From Planctomycetaceae bacterium (GTDB lineage: Bacteria; Planctomycetota; Planctomycetia; Pirellulales; UBA1268): a DNA stretch of 47,779 nt. Positions 9,879 to 18,607 of this stretch are shown here, in pieces (position 1 is the first letter of the stretch; each line of letters begins with the position of its first letter). The translations under genes and the position numbers were made by a program. The stretch is from assembly GCA_947453375.1 (NCBI GenBank), contig CANGGT010000007.1, forward strand, positions 1-47,779. Direction: 5' to 3'. The notes under the pieces were generated by a model that saw only the letters and a program-made list of their open reading frames with translations, was not told where the DNA came from and ran no database searches.

Positions 9879-9961
9879 GGGGCGGGACGATAGTCCGGTG
9901 GTCGCCTCGGCGGCAACGGTGGTTTTGTCGGTCGTTCGCCCCTTTTTCGGCCTGATTCGCG

Positions 9962-9987
9962 ATGCCTGACCGGCATGCCTGACCGGA
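9962..9987. repeat. 13-bp tandem repeat (2 copies)
   Basis: ATGCCTGACCGGC ATGCCTGACCGGA. Confidence 0.7.
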
Positions 9988-10000
9988 ACGATTGTTCCGG
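9983..10000. promoter_or_regulatory. Perfect inverted repeat in the divergent intergenic region (candidate operator)
   Basis: CCGGAAC-GATT-GTTCCGG, 7-bp perfect arms. Confidence 0.35.
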
Positions 10001-10130
10001 CGGCGCCCGTGTCATCGGGCTACCACGCGGGTCAGGGGGGGGGCGGTTCGATACCTACCGGGGGGGCGAGCGGCCGGCCGGAGCCCCCTCTGGGTCGAAG
10101 AGGGGTCGGAGAGGACACGAGGGACGGGAC

Positions 10131-10520
10131 ATGGGCGTCAACCGCATCGTCATGCAAAACGGGGTCGTGTGGTGGTTGCCGCCACTGCGCTCCAAGGACG
10201 AGGCCGACCGCGCGAAGCCACGCTCACCGCGCCGCCCCAGGAAGAACGGTCCGCGCCAGGCGCGGCCCGAAGCACCACGGGATGCCGCCGCCGCGCCTCC
10301 GGCGGGATTCGTCCCCCTCGCCTCCCTCGGCATTCCCGGCATCGACTCGATCATGCTCAGCCATGCCGATTTCTACCGCGACGCGTACGATTCCGCGGTC
10401 CGCGATGGGAAGAACGGGGAGGCCGGCCCGACGCGGGCCGAGCCATCTGCCCCCGATCCGATGCCCGGCCCCGACGAGGGCCCTGGTCCCAGCGGTGACG
10501 CAGAGCCGGCTGGATGGTAG
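10131..10520 (+). CDS. Hypothetical protein
   Basis: MGVNRIVMQNGVVWWLPPLRSKDEADRAKPRSPRRPRKNGP...; coding status uncertain; lies just upstream of carbonic anhydrase. Confidence 0.4.
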   Translation: MGVNRIVMQNGVVWWLPPLRSKDEADRAKPRSPRRPRKNGPRQARPEAPRDAAAAPPAGFVPLASLGIPGIDSIMLSHADFYRDAYDSAVRDGKNGEAGPTRAEPSAPDPMPGPDEGPGPSGDAEPAGW

Positions 10521-10578
10521 GGTTTGGCCGGACCGGGCGCGACCCCCGGCCGACTTCCCTTCCTTGGTGCCCACCCCG

Positions 10579-11262
10579 ATGATCGACAATCTGCTCGCCG
10601 GCAACGCCAAGTTCGTCAGCACCGAGTTCGCCCCGAACGCCGACTACTACCACGCCCTGGCCGCCCAGCAGCGGCCCAAGGTGCTGTGGATCGGCTGTTC
10701 CGACTCGCGGGTCAGCGAACACCAGATGACCGACTCGAAGCCAGGGACGATGTTCGTCCACCGCAACGTCGCCAACATCGTTGCCTTCAACGACGTCAAC
10801 ATCTCGGCGATCCTCGAGTACGGCGTCGTCCATCTCAAGATCGAGGACATCATCGTCTGCGGGCACACCCGCTGCGGTGGCATCGCCGCGATCGAGGACG
10901 GCGTCCACGAGAACTACATCGCCGACTGGCTCTGCATCGCCACCGGCGCCAAGGAAGCCGCCGATCGGATCGCCCGTGAACGGGGCCTCAATCGCGAGCA
11001 GAAGTTGGCGGTGCTCACCGAGGAGAACGTCAAACTCCAGATCAAGCATCTCCGCAATCTCGCCCTGATCAAGAACATGCACGCCCACGGATCGGTGCCG
11101 CGGATCCATGGCTGGCTCTACCGGGTCGAGACCGGCACGGTCGATGTCCTCGTCGACGGCCGCGGAGGAGCGCCGCGATCGGGTTCTCCGGCCAAGGCTC
11201 TGAAGTCGGCGGTCGGATCCTCCCCGAAGAAGCCGGCGGCGAAGAAGGCTCGCAAGAAATGA
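10579..11262 (+). CDS. Beta-carbonic anhydrase with Lys/Ala-rich C-terminal tail
   Basis: WIGCSDSRVSEHQMTDSKPGTMFVHRNVAN...EYGVVHLKIEDIIVCGHTRCGGIAA; zinc ligands CSDSR and HxxC. ATG 10579 chosen over upstream ORF start. Confidence 0.93.
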   Translation: MIDNLLAGNAKFVSTEFAPNADYYHALAAQQRPKVLWIGCSDSRVSEHQMTDSKPGTMFVHRNVANIVAFNDVNISAILEYGVVHLKIEDIIVCGHTRCGGIAAIEDGVHENYIADWLCIATGAKEAADRIARERGLNREQKLAVLTEENVKLQIKHLRNLALIKNMHAHGSVPRIHGWLYRVETGTVDVLVDGRGGAPRSGSPAKALKSAVGSSPKKPAAKKARKK

Positions 11263-11909
11263 CCGCCGGCCATGGGGGGGGCGGCCACGAAGCGTCGGCG
11301 CAGCGCGGCCGATTCGTCGATTACTACGCCCTTCCCCGGGCCCCCTGGGATATCGGACGCCCGCAGGAGGCCTTCATCGCTGCGGCCTCGCGGATCACCG
11401 GTCGGGTTCTCGATGCGGGCTGCGGCACCGGCGATCTCGCCCTGTGGCTGGCAGCGCGCGGCCGGACGGTGACCGGGATCGACTTCCTCGAGGCGCCTCT
11501 CGTAGCCGCCCGGCGCAAGGGGGCTGAACTGGGGCTGGCGGTGAACTTCCTCCAGATGGACGCGCTCGCGATCGGCGCGATCCCCGAACGCTTCGACGCC
11601 GTCACCGACTGCGGGATGTTCCACTCCTTCGACGATGATCGCCGGACCGCCTACGTGGAGGCCCTCGGTCAACTCCTCGAGCCGGGCGCGAGGGTCTTCA
11701 TACTTTGTATGTCGACCGACGAACCAGGGACCCAGGGCCCCCGCCGGGTGGCCGACGACGAACTCCGGGCAACGTTCTCCGACGGTTGGGAGATCGAGTC
11801 GATCGAACCGGCGCTGTTCGAGGTGGTGCCCGGGATTCCTGGGGCCGAGTTCGGCCCCGGGGGGGCGAAGGCGAGGTTTGTCACCGTCCGGCGCCTCGCC
11901 GCTCGGTAG
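11259..11909 (+). CDS. Class I SAM-dependent methyltransferase
   Basis: VLDAGCGTGDLALWLAARGRTVTGIDFLEAPL; ATGA overlap with carbonic anhydrase. Confidence 0.88.
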   Translation: MTAGHGGGGHEASAQRGRFVDYYALPRAPWDIGRPQEAFIAAASRITGRVLDAGCGTGDLALWLAARGRTVTGIDFLEAPLVAARRKGAELGLAVNFLQMDALAIGAIPERFDAVTDCGMFHSFDDDRRTAYVEALGQLLEPGARVFILCMSTDEPGTQGPRRVADDELRATFSDGWEIESIEPALFEVVPGIPGAEFGPGGAKARFVTVRRLAAR

Positions 11910-12061
11910 CTGTCCGTCGCCAAAGCTCCCGGACACTGCCGCCGGATCGGCCGGCATCGACGGCATCGATGTTCCTTGCGTACCATCCATGGAGAAGCGG
12001 AGACGGCGCGGGTCCCTTGGGCTGTCGCCGCGTCGCTGCAGGCCGAACGAGGAGATTGGAC

Positions 12062-13006
12062 ATGCGCCTTCGAGCACTGTGGCGGTGGATTGCGGTCCTG
12101 GCCCTGGCGTGTGCCGGCCCGTTTGCCTGTCCGGTCGGGGCGGTCGTCATCGATCTGGTCAACGCCGGGTCGGCGAACATGTCGGCCCCGAGCGATGATC
12201 CCGGTTGGGGCAACGTCGGCGCGATCGGGGTCGGTGGAGGGGTCTATATCGGTTATGGATGGGTGTTGACGGCCAACCATGTCGGTAGCGGTGACGGCAT
12301 CACCCTCGGCGGCGTGAAGTACCCCATGCTGTCCGGCACCGGTCACAGGCTCACCAACGCCGGCGCCGCCGGAAAGTCGTCCGTCACCGATCTCTACATG
12401 TTTCGGATCGCGAACCCGTCGGTGAGCCTGCCGTTCATTCATGTCGCCAGCACCGCGCCTGCCAACGGCGAGACGGTGACAATGATCGGCCGGGGGCGAC
12501 TCCAGCAGGCGAATCCGACCTTCTGGGACATCAACGACTCGTCGAATCCCTGGATCTGGACAGAGACAACGGCGGAGCTCGCCAACGAGGCCGGCTTCAA
12601 GGCCGATGGCGCGAAAGAGATGCGCTGGGGCACCAACGCCATCGATAACCGCGGCTGGTTCAACGTCGGGGTGGACGTCCTCGGCTTGGGCGCGACGTTC
12701 GATCCGTATGTCTCCACCAACGAGGCACAGGTCGTCAACGGTGACTCCGGCGGCGCCGTGTTCGTGAAGCAAGCCGGGGCTTGGAACCTCGCCGGGATCA
12801 TCATCGCGCAGGGATTGCTTCCGAATCAGCCCGGGGGCACCTCCACGGCGGCTTTCTACAACACCTCCTTCTTCGCCGACCTCTCCTACTACCGGCCGCA
12901 GATCGTAGCGATCGTGGTGCCTGAGCCGGCGGCCATGACGCAGCTGATCGCTGCCGGTGGCATCAGCCTCGGTGTCTGGTGGTGTCGGCGCCGTCGCGCG
13001 GGCTGA
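12062..13006 (+). CDS. Trypsin-like serine protease with PEP-CTERM-like sorting signal
   Basis: N-terminal signal sequence; WVLTANHVG (His) and VVNGDSGGAVF (Ser); C-terminus VVPEPAAMTQLIAAGGISLGVWWCRRRRAG. Confidence 0.8.
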   Translation: MRLRALWRWIAVLALACAGPFACPVGAVVIDLVNAGSANMSAPSDDPGWGNVGAIGVGGGVYIGYGWVLTANHVGSGDGITLGGVKYPMLSGTGHRLTNAGAAGKSSVTDLYMFRIANPSVSLPFIHVASTAPANGETVTMIGRGRLQQANPTFWDINDSSNPWIWTETTAELANEAGFKADGAKEMRWGTNAIDNRGWFNVGVDVLGLGATFDPYVSTNEAQVVNGDSGGAVFVKQAGAWNLAGIIIAQGLLPNQPGGTSTAAFYNTSFFADLSYYRPQIVAIVVPEPAAMTQLIAAGGISLGVWWCRRRRAG

Positions 13007-13027
13007 TTCCCCGGGGCGCTATGGGCC

Positions 13028-13942
13028 ATGCGGCTGTTCCCCTCCGACCGCTATCAGTTGCCTCTTCCGGAGGGGCACCGCTTTCCGGTGGAGAAATACC
13101 GGGCGTTGCGGAAGCGGTTGGAGGCCGAGGCTGCCTCCGGCGCGGCCTTTGAGTTCATCGAGCCGCACGCCGCCACCGACGATGAGCTCCTCCGCGTTCA
13201 CAAGCGCGACTACGTCGGCAGGGTGATGGCCGGAACGCTCTCTGTGGCGGAGGTCCGGCGGATCGGGTTTCCCTGGAGCGAGCAACTCGTTGCCCGCTCG
13301 CTGAGGAGTACCGGCGCCGCGATCGACGCGGCGGCCGCCGCGATCGAAGACGGAATCGCCGCCAGCCTCGCCGGAGGCACCCACCATGCGGGGAGCGACT
13401 GGGGGGAGGGCTACTGCGTCTTCAATGACACGGCGGTGGCGGCCCGCGAGATGCAGGCCCGGGGCGTGGTCGAGCGCGTGGTGATCCTCGATCTCGACGT
13501 CCATCAGGGGAACGGCACGGCCGAGATCTTCGCGGCCGATCCGTCGGTATTCACCGTCTCGGTCCACGGCGCCCGCAACTTCCCCCTCCGCAAGCATCCG
13601 GGCGACCTCGACATCGGCCTCGAGGATGGTGCCGACGACTCGACCTACCTCGCCGCGGTCGATGCGGCGCTCGACGGCGCCCTCGGGGTAGGGGGGGCCG
13701 ATCTCCTCCTCTACATCGCCGGGGCCGATCCCTATGCAGGGGATCGACTCGGGAGGCTCTCGGTCAGCCGCGACGGGCTGCTCGAGCGCGACCGCCGGGT
13801 GCTCGCCGCGGCACGCTCCGCCGGGCTTCCCGTGGGAATCGTCTGCGGGGGAGGCTACTGTGCCGATGTCGGGGCGATCGTCGAGATCCACGCCGGGACG
13901 ATGCTCTTGGCGGCAGAAATCCTCGCAGCTGAGGGAAAGTAA
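13028..13942 (+). CDS. Histone deacetylase family / AcuC-like deacetylase
   Basis: HHAGSDWGEGYCVFNDTAVAAREM...ILDLDVHQGNGTAEIF...VHGARNFPLRKHPGDLDIGLEDG. Confidence 0.93.
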   Translation: MRLFPSDRYQLPLPEGHRFPVEKYRALRKRLEAEAASGAAFEFIEPHAATDDELLRVHKRDYVGRVMAGTLSVAEVRRIGFPWSEQLVARSLRSTGAAIDAAAAAIEDGIAASLAGGTHHAGSDWGEGYCVFNDTAVAAREMQARGVVERVVILDLDVHQGNGTAEIFAADPSVFTVSVHGARNFPLRKHPGDLDIGLEDGADDSTYLAAVDAALDGALGVGGADLLLYIAGADPYAGDRLGRLSVSRDGLLERDRRVLAAARSAGLPVGIVCGGGYCADVGAIVEIHAGTMLLAAEILAAEGK

Positions 13943-14318
13943 GCGTTTCCGATCGCTCTCCCCCCGGTGGATCAGGGGCTCGGTGGCGGAACGCAGACCT
14001 GCTGCCTCGATCCCGGCAGCGGTTTCCCCGCCGGTCAGGTACCCCAGGGGGTGGGGCTGGGGGTGGCGCTTGCGGCTTGCCGCTCGAGGAGCCAAGCCGT
14101 AGGATTTTCGGGTGGTGCGGGGCTGGCTATCGGGGGATTCTCTTCCGGCGGCGACGTCTTTCGGCCGTCATGCAGGCCCCTCTCCCGGATGTCGATGGCA
14201 TCTGGAGGGGGGGAGTCGTGGCGTTGCAGTCAGGCACGCTCGTTATCCGATGACCAAATCTGCTCCTCTTCCCTTCCGGCGCATGAAATCATCCGTCCCA
14301 TCAAGCTGGAGAATCGTC

Positions 14319-15338
14319 ATGGGTGCCCGAATCGATACAGCCCATCAACCTGTCGCCCCCCGGCGTCAGGCGCGGGGCTTTACGTTGGTCGAGTTGCTGG
14401 TGGTGATCGCCATCATCGGCACGCTCGTCGGCCTCCTCCTCCCGGCGGTGCAGTCCGCCCGTGAGGCGTCGCGCCGGGTCAAATGCAGCAACCAACTCAA
14501 GCAGCTCGGACTCGCGGTGCAAAACCACCACGACTCCCGGCAGTTTCTCCCCACCGGCGGCTGGTGGTGGGGATCGTGGTCGTTCAACAACGGCATGCCC
14601 GCCACCGGCGTCAAGCAGTACGCCGGCTGGGGCTACCAGATCCTTCCCTACCTCGAGAACGAGGCCCTCTGGCTCGGGAACGGCGCCAAGGATGTCGACG
14701 GCAATGGCTCGCTCGCCGACTGGGAGCGCTTCTACAAGGCTCGTGGCACGCCGGTGGCGCAGTATTTCTGCCCCAGCCGCCGTTCTGCCTCCGACGGCGT
14801 GAAGTTCTCGGGGGAGTGGTATGGCAAACCGTTCCCCGGCGGCAACGCCCCGTACGCCCAGACCGATTACGCCGGGAACAGCATCGACACCGGTGACAAT
14901 TGGCTCGGTGGCGAAGGGGCTCCATGGCACAACGAGGGGGACGGCCCGATCTTCCGCGTCGACGGCGATCAGCCGAACCTCGATCTCCGCAAGGTGGCAA
15001 CGTTTGCCAGCATCCGTGACGGCACGACGAACGTGATTCTCCTCGGCGAGAAGGCGCTCGACATCGACAATTGCAAGGGGAACATGTGCGGGGACGACAA
15101 CGAGGGCTACACCGCCGGATGGGACCACGACACGATGCGGCACACCGGCTTTGTTCCCCAGACCGACGGCGACCGGTCGGGGACCTGGGGTGGCGACGGC
15201 CGCTTCGGGGCCGCCCATCCGACGGTCGTCAACATCGTGCTCTGCGACGGCTCGGTGCGGGGGATCACCTACAACATCAACGAGACGATCTGGCGGCGGA
15301 TGGGCCACCGAGACGACGGAAAGATGGTGGAATACTGA
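14319..15338 (+). CDS. DUF1559 domain-containing prepilin-like protein
   Basis: [72 protein letters not shown]...; GGAG upstream of ATG 14319; C-term '[18 protein letters not shown]'. Confidence 0.93.
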   Translation: MGARIDTAHQPVAPRRQARGFTLVELLVVIAIIGTLVGLLLPAVQSAREASRRVKCSNQLKQLGLAVQNHHDSRQFLPTGGWWWGSWSFNNGMPATGVKQYAGWGYQILPYLENEALWLGNGAKDVDGNGSLADWERFYKARGTPVAQYFCPSRRSASDGVKFSGEWYGKPFPGGNAPYAQTDYAGNSIDTGDNWLGGEGAPWHNEGDGPIFRVDGDQPNLDLRKVATFASIRDGTTNVILLGEKALDIDNCKGNMCGDDNEGYTAGWDHDTMRHTGFVPQTDGDRSGTWGGDGRFGAAHPTVVNIVLCDGSVRGITYNINETIWRRMGHRDDGKMVEY

Positions 15339-15796
15339 TGGCGAGTTTCTCGACCAGCGTGACGTTTTCGCGGCGAACAGCTTTGGTACCGCTCTGCCTG
15401 TTGTTCGTTGGCTCCACGGCCCTCACCGGCTGTGGTCGGACGAGTCACAAGACCGAGCCGGAGTTCAAGATCAGCGGGAAGATTCTCCGGGGAGGCAATC
15501 CGCTCCCCCTCGACCCGGTGATGGCTGCCGCCAAAGCTGCGAGTGTGAACGTCAAGTTCATTCGCAGCGACGGTGGCGATGGGGCTAACCACTCCGAATC
15601 GGCCTTTGCCGACGAGTCGGGGGCGTTCAGCGTCAAGCTGCCGAAGGGGAAGTACCGGATCTCGATCGTTCACATGAACGGCCGGCAACCGGGCGACAAC
15701 CTCCAGGGCAAGTACGGCGACCGGAAGTCGAAGATCGAGAAAGAGATTTCCGGCGAGATGCCCGATCTCGTCATCGAACTCGACGACTACAAGTAA
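15338..15796 (+). CDS. Small lipoprotein (carboxypeptidase-regulatory-like fold likely), coupled to DUF1559
   Basis: Signal peptide with lipobox LTGC; 'ISGKILRGGNPLPL...SGAFSVKLPKGKYRISIVHMNG'; TGATG overlap with upstream stop. Confidence 0.75.
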   Translation: MASFSTSVTFSRRTALVPLCLLFVGSTALTGCGRTSHKTEPEFKISGKILRGGNPLPLDPVMAAAKAASVNVKFIRSDGGDGANHSESAFADESGAFSVKLPKGKYRISIVHMNGRQPGDNLQGKYGDRKSKIEKEISGEMPDLVIELDDYK

Positions 15797-15830
15797 CCGC
15801 CGCTGCCCGCAGCACGGTTCAAGAGACAAG

Positions 15831-15870
15831 ACGGCCCGATTGGCACGTGCCAATCGGGCCGTTCTCTTTT
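15831..15870. terminator. Perfect 32-bp palindromic terminator between convergent genes
   Basis: ACGGCCCGATTGGCACGTGCCAATCGGGCCGT then TCTCTTTT, flanked by AAGAGA upstream. Confidence 0.8.
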
Positions 15871-18487
15871 AGTCCTCGTCTTCGTCTTCCTCGGAAGCGA
15901 ACACGAAGGCCGCCCGTCGCGGGGCCGGCATCGGCGAATCGGCTCCGCGGACGCTCCGCCAGACGATCTCGTTGAGGAGCAGGTCGTCGGCCGCATCCTC
16001 GACGGAAAAGTCCATCGCCACGGACGCTTCGGCGCCCCAATCCATCGCCACGTTCCGCTCGTCGAGGGAGACCTCCGCCGGACGGCAGCGATAGGGCTCG
16101 AGGACCGGGGCTTTCGCGAACGCCCCGACCATCGGCAGGGCCGCCGCGTCGAATTGCGACATCGGGTCGAGGCCGAGGATCAATTCCATCGTCCGGAGCA
16201 TCGAACTGGTCGAGTAGAGGCTCGAATCGACGGCGCCATGCTTCGTCCACGGGCTGATGACGAAGGCAATCGTGCGGTGGGCATCGACGTGATCGGGGCC
16301 GTTCTGGGCGTCGTCCTCGACGACGAAGATCGCGGTCGTCGGCCAGAACTTCGACCGGCTCACCCCCTCGACGATCCTTCCGAAGGCGAGATCGTTTTCG
16401 GCCATGAAGGCCGTCGGCGTCAGTTTGCCGGGGCTTGAGCCGCTGGTGTGATCGTTGGGGAGACGGACGATCTGGAGCCTCGGCATCTCCCCCTCCTGTT
16501 CGAACCGGGCTAGCTCGGCGAGGAAGCGATCGGCCCGCTTCAGGTCGGAGTAGTCCTGATCGAAGCTGCGGAAGAGGGGGTCGAAGCGGCCCTCGAGGGC
16601 CTTGACCTTCGGCGTGCAGGGATCGTCGGGCGTCTTACCGTTGGCGACCCACTCGCCGTAGCTGCGGAAGCTCACGCCGGCGGCGATCGCCCGATCCCAG
16701 AGGTAGCCGCCGGCGGGGCGGGCGGCGGCGTTGAAGCTCCCTTCGGCTGGATAGGGAAACTTTTTGCGACGGTTGTGGCCGTAGGAGAGCGGCCACTGTC
16801 GCTCGACGAAGTCGGTGGCGTAGGCCCCCATGCTCCATTCGTGGCCGTCGGCACTGACTTCGCTCTCGACGTAGAAATTGTCGAGGAGGACGAACTGCCG
16901 GGCGAGGGCGTGATGGTTGGGCGTGACCCGCTCGGGGAACAGGCAGAGCGTCGGGTCGCCGTGCCCCTCCGGCATGTCGCCGAGGACCTGATCGTAGGTC
17001 CGGTTCTCCTTGACGATGTAGATCACGTGGGTGATCGGGCTGGTGGCTCCAGGGAGGAGCGGGATGGGGTGGCCGTCGAGTTCCTCGGCCGTGAACACCT
17101 CGTCGCTGGCGGGGGGCTGGCAGGCGAAGGCCCGTTCCGTCCAGACGGCGAGTTGGGCCGTCAGCTTCTCGTGATCTTCGGGAAGCTCGATGACCGACAC
17201 TGTCCCGTCGAACAGCCCGCCGATGTAGTCGGGGGTGGGGGCCTCGGGATTGAATCCCGGCCGGGGGCCGTTGCGGTTCGAATCGGAGATGATCCCCTTG
17301 CCATTGGCGACAAGGAGTCGGCGGCCGTCGGCGGAAAGGCGGACGCAGGTGGGATACCAGCCGACGGGGATGAAGCCGAGGCTGCGGGCGGCTCCCGGCT
17401 CCTCGACCTCCCACACCGTCACGGCGTTGATGTTGGCGTTGGAGACAAAGAGCATCTCGCCGTCGGCGGAGATGGCAAGCGCATTCGGCGTGTTGCCGGG
17501 AGGGGCGTCGGGGGTGAGGGTGGCGACGAGGGTCTCGGTCACCTTCTCTTCCGCCAGGTCGATCACCGACACGCTGTTGCGGTTGGCGTTGGCGACGAAG
17601 AGTCGCTTCCCGTCGGGCGACATCACCATCTCGTTGGGGTGTTCCTCGACCTCGATCCGGCCGACGACGAGCCAGGCCTGGGTATCGATCACGGCCACGG
17701 CCGCCTGGGCCCAGAGAGAGACGTAGAGTCGCTGCCTCGGCTCGTCGAGCAGGCATGTCCAGGGATGCGGGGCATCGGCGACGATCCGCTCGAGGAGCAC
17801 GTCGGCCCGCTTCGTGATCGACGGGTCGTCGGTCGTCGGTGGAAGCGTGGGGGCCGGCGCCGGGGCCTCGGTGCCGAGGAGGAGCTCGTCGATGACCGGG
17901 ACTCCATCGGCCGCGGCGAGTCGCACGCGCGAGACCGAATGCCCCCAAACATTGGCGGCGTAGAGCGTGGTCGCGGTCGAGTCGACGGCGATTCCGGCGG
18001 GGATGCCGCGGAGCTTCTCGTCGCGGAGCGGCACCGCTTCGAGGGGCACAAGCGTCCCCGCTTCGAATCGGAAGGGGAGAAGCGTCTCGGCCGCTCCCCC
18101 CGACACCCAGAGCCGATTCCCCGTGGCGTCGAAGGCGAGCCCCTGGAAGGCCTCGTCGATGCGGGTGCGGGAGAGCACTTTCCGCGTCTCCAGATCGATC
18201 ACGGCCAACTCGTGGGGCCCGAAGCCGCAGTGGAGGATGACGGCGTGACGGCCATCGGGATGGATCGCGATGTTGACCGGGAAGTCACCCACCTCCACCT
18301 GCTTGCCCGTCGGTCGCAACGACCATTGGTTGGGGAGGACGACCGAGCCATCGGCCTGCGGGCCGGGGGTACGGCGGATCGGCTCCTCGCCGTGCGCCGG
18401 CAGCGGAATCGGCGTCCCGACGAGCGTGGCTCCGAGGATGACGAGGAGGAGGAGCACGCAGCGGACCACGGTCGTCGAGCATCGCAT
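15869..18487 (-). CDS. Bifunctional YncE-like beta-propeller / alkaline-phosphatase-like phosphoesterase, secreted
   Basis: YVTN-like repeats (VSPDGKRLFVANANRNSVSVIDLAEEKV) followed by 'THVIYIVKENRTYDQVLGDMPEG' and 'HEWSMGAYATDFVERQWPLSYGHN'. Confidence 0.9.
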   Translation of the reverse strand: MRCSTTVVRCVLLLLVILGATLVGTPIPLPAHGEEPIRRTPGPQADGSVVLPNQWSLRPTGKQVEVGDFPVNIAIHPDGRHAVILHCGFGPHELAVIDLETRKVLSRTRIDEAFQGLAFDATGNRLWVSGGAAETLLPFRFEAGTLVPLEAVPLRDEKLRGIPAGIAVDSTATTLYAANVWGHSVSRVRLAAADGVPVIDELLLGTEAPAPAPTLPPTTDDPSITKRADVLLERIVADAPHPWTCLLDEPRQRLYVSLWAQAAVAVIDTQAWLVVGRIEVEEHPNEMVMSPDGKRLFVANANRNSVSVIDLAEEKVTETLVATLTPDAPPGNTPNALAISADGEMLFVSNANINAVTVWEVEEPGAARSLGFIPVGWYPTCVRLSADGRRLLVANGKGIISDSNRNGPRPGFNPEAPTPDYIGGLFDGTVSVIELPEDHEKLTAQLAVWTERAFACQPPASDEVFTAEELDGHPIPLLPGATSPITHVIYIVKENRTYDQVLGDMPEGHGDPTLCLFPERVTPNHHALARQFVLLDNFYVESEVSADGHEWSMGAYATDFVERQWPLSYGHNRRKKFPYPAEGSFNAAARPAGGYLWDRAIAAGVSFRSYGEWVANGKTPDDPCTPKVKALEGRFDPLFRSFDQDYSDLKRADRFLAELARFEQEGEMPRLQIVRLPNDHTSGSSPGKLTPTAFMAENDLAFGRIVEGVSRSKFWPTTAIFVVEDDAQNGPDHVDAHRTIAFVISPWTKHGAVDSSLYSTSSMLRTMELILGLDPMSQFDAAALPMVGAFAKAPVLEPYRCRPAEVSLDERNVAMDWGAEASVAMDFSVEDAADDLLLNEIVWRSVRGADSPMPAPRRAAFVFASEEDEDED

Positions 18488-18607
18488 GGAGGGCCTCGCG
18501 AGGGAGAAGGGTGCCGCCGTTGTACCCCGTCGATCCGGCAGCAGCGAACATCCCTCGCTCAATTCTCATCCATCGCCGCAGGCCCGTTCTCCCGCCACCT
18601 TCGCCGC

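Noticed and set aside
9255-9893. 212-aa Gln-rich plus-strand ORF
   Set aside because: Antisense of the Cys-rich gene; Gln runs arise from complementing Cys codons (TGC to GCA/CAG frames). The minus-strand reading has a terminator and an ordered Cys pattern.
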